This document shows positions 62,844-64,000 of a stretch of DNA of 64,000 nt, one piece after another (within the stretch, counting starts at the first letter, position 1; each line of letters begins with the position of its first letter). A program made the position numbers and the translations under genes. Source of the stretch: Stigmatella erecta (GTDB lineage: Bacteria > Myxococcota > Myxococcia > Myxococcales > Myxococcaceae); assembly GCF_900111745.1 (NCBI RefSeq), contig NZ_FOIJ01000001.1, positions 620,001-684,000 of the forward strand. The letters run 5' to 3'. The notes below the pieces were generated by a model that saw only the letters and a program-made list of their open reading frames with translations, was not told where the DNA came from and did no database searches.

Positions 62844-63180
62844 CGAGGACTCCCGGACGGCCGGAAGGGGGAGGGAAACAAGCGCCCGGCACGTCGTCCG
62901 CACACCATAGCGCCCTGCCGACCGCGACACCCGTGTCAGATGACCCAGGCCCTGGGCTGCTAAGTGCCTGATTCGCAACAAATCGGCCCCGGCGCGTACG
63001 CTGGTCCCGGAAAGTTGGTGCCTTGACAGTCCTGGCATCCCTCTTTATTCACGGCTCCGCGTCGCCCCGAGGAGGTCGTACGCAGCACCCCTCCCAAGGT
63101 GCAGCCGTCTGGAACGCGCCCCACCGCAATCGCCCCTCCAGACCACCCCCGGATCCCCCGACGCAGACAGAAGGACCACC
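62844..63180. other. divergent intergenic region with leader of the SPT-like gene
   Basis: A 337-bp gap between the aminotransferase (minus) and the oxoamine synthase (plus). It holds a near-consensus promoter for the plus gene at 63023-63051 and, downstream of it, a GC-rich leader of about 120 bases in which no gene or clear riboswitch fold is recognised. Confidence 0.45.
63023..63051 (+). promoter_or_regulatory. near-consensus sigma-70 promoter of the SPT-like gene
   Basis: TTGACA at 63023-63028, a 17-bp spacer, and TATTCA at 63046-63051. The -35 is a perfect match and the spacing optimal, unusual in this GC-rich genome. The predicted transcription start near 63058 leaves a leader of about 120 bases before the ATG at 63181. 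Confidence 0.6.
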
Positions 63181-64000
63181 ATGAGTGACGTCTTCGACAA
63201 GTGCCGCAGTTGGAAGGACTACCGCATCGCGAAGGCCGCGGGCCTCTACCCCTACTTCCGCTCCATCGAGGCCTCCCACGGAGCCACCGAGGTGGAGATC
63301 GAAGGGCGCCGCGTCATCATGGTGGGCTCGAACAACTACCTGGGCCTGTCGGCGGATCCGCGGGTGAAGGAGGCGGCCGTCCGCGCGGTGGAGAAGTTCG
63401 GCACCACGTGCTCGGGCTCCCGCCTGCTCAACGGCACCCTGGCGCTGCACGAGGAGCTGGAGGCGCGGCTGGCCAAGTTCCTCAACCGCGAGTCGGCGCT
63501 CGTCATCTCCACCGGCTTCCAGACGAACCTGGCCCTGTCGGCCATCCTGGGCCGGCACGACATCGTCTTCAGCGACCGGCAGAACCACGCCTCGCTCGTG
63601 GACGGCATCCGGCTGGGCTTCGCCACCGAGCGCAAGTACCGCCACAATGATCTGGAGCACCTGGAGCAGCTCCTGGCCGCGGCCGAGCCGAACGCCGGGA
63701 AGATCATCGTCACCGACGGCGTGTTCTCCATGGAAGGGGACCTGTGCAACCTGCCCCGCCTGGTGGAGCTGGCCAAGCGCTACAACGCGCGGCTGATGAC
63801 GGACGATGCGCACTCCATGGGCGTGCTGGGCACCCACGGGCGCGGCGTGTCCGAGTACTTCGGGCTGGAGGCGGAGACGGACCTGGTGATGGGCACCTTC
63901 TCCAAGAGCTTCGCCTCGCTGGGCGGCGTGCTCGCGGGCCCCTTCGAGGTCATCAACTACATGCGCCACAAGGCGCGCCCGGTCATCTTCTCGGCGTCCA
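63181..64000 (+). CDS. alpha-oxoamine synthase, serine palmitoyltransferase-like (partial)
   Basis: The window ends inside this gene; 273 codons are visible. It is a PLP-dependent enzyme of the BioF/KBL/SPT family. VMVGSNNYLGLSADPRVKEA in essence (actual IMVGSNNYLGL), then KFGTTCSGSRLLNGT, ISTGFQTNLALSAILG, RQNHASLVDGIRL, TDGVFSMEGDLCNLP, TDDAHSMGVLGTHGRG and GTFSKSFASLGG, the last with the Schiff-base Lys. The N-terminus (DVFDKCRSWKDYRIAKAAGL, YPYFRSIE) resembles bacterial serine palmitoyltransferases more than BioF. Myxobacteria make sphingolipids/ceramides, which fits condensation of L-serine with palmitoyl-CoA, but KBL- or BioF-type activity is not excluded. A near-consensus promoter lies upstream. 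Confidence 0.8.
   Translation, partial: MSDVFDKCRSWKDYRIAKAAGLYPYFRSIEASHGATEVEIEGRRVIMVGSNNYLGLSADPRVKEAAVRAVEKFGTTCSGSRLLNGTLALHEELEARLAKFLNRESALVISTGFQTNLALSAILGRHDIVFSDRQNHASLVDGIRLGFATERKYRHNDLEHLEQLLAAAEPNAGKIIVTDGVFSMEGDLCNLPRLVELAKRYNARLMTDDAHSMGVLGTHGRGVSEYFGLEAETDLVMGTFSKSFASLGGVLAGPFEVINYMRHKARPVIFSAS

Overview
The window is high-GC DNA that reads as a myxobacterial chromosome of the Stigmatella/Archangium/Cystobacter/Myxococcus type. The call rests on families largely confined to that group: a DUF2381 (TIGR02268) protein, DUSAM modules, small kinase-associated lipoproteins, a Ser/Thr kinase with a characteristic CYWPI C-terminal tail, and DUF1592/DUF1552 secreted proteins. Species is not resolvable from the sequence alone.

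Layout. 1-9 kb: an MHS-family permease, an epoxide hydrolase, a small heat-shock protein, then an overlapping receiver / double-KaiC ATPase / GAF histidine kinase operon. 7-11.3 kb: an iron locus (TonB-dependent siderophore receptor diverging from a DUF3649-PepSY-DUF3325 membrane operon). 11.3-20.6 kb: VTT membrane protein, GAF protein, beta-barrel, soluble transhydrogenase sthA, a DUF1592/DUF1552 secreted pair, enoyl-CoA hydratase and a Tim44/TerB-like protein. 20.6-25.4 kb: two tandem 14-repeat RCC1 lipoproteins. 25.4-28.9 kb: DUF2381 protein, two tandem paralogous lipoproteins, an orphan MazF-like toxin, a fragment copied from the Tim44/TerB gene, and a frameshifted double-DUSAM gene. 28.9-33.1 kb: a PL7 lyase, a GH18 chitinase and an MFS transporter with operator-like palindromes.

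33.1-37.7 kb is an accessory patch: truncated lipoprotein, 71-bp MITE, AT-rich orphan gene with its own strong promoter, IS91- and IS5-type remnants, and an OLD-family ATPase/Toprim gene with a PD-(D/E)XK-like fragment upstream. 37.8-51.3 kb: a protein carrying the four active-site residues of CD38/ADP-ribosyl cyclases in order, a GST, an 11-mer-repeat (LEA/apolipoprotein-like) protein, an AtuA-family protein, a DMT transporter, two MuiA-family proteins, a Rieske oxygenase and a GH16 lipoprotein. 51.5-53.9 kb: a strikingly AT-rich STAND-ATPase/Ser-Thr-kinase fusion gene, followed directly by the orphaned C-terminal tail of a resident myxobacterial kinase; an intact kinase of that family lies 0.6 kb further on.

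56.3-64 kb: a secreted alpha/beta-hydrolase, then an overlapping minus-strand operon icmA - methyltransferase - icmB - HMG-CoA lyase. Specificity residues indicate isobutyryl-CoA mutase rather than methylmalonyl-CoA mutase. An aminotransferase and the start of a serine-palmitoyltransferase-like gene close the window. The strongest candidates for undescribed biology are the CD38-like protein, the AT-rich STAND kinase and its insertion scar, the OLD/nuclease patch, and the histone-tailed mutase.
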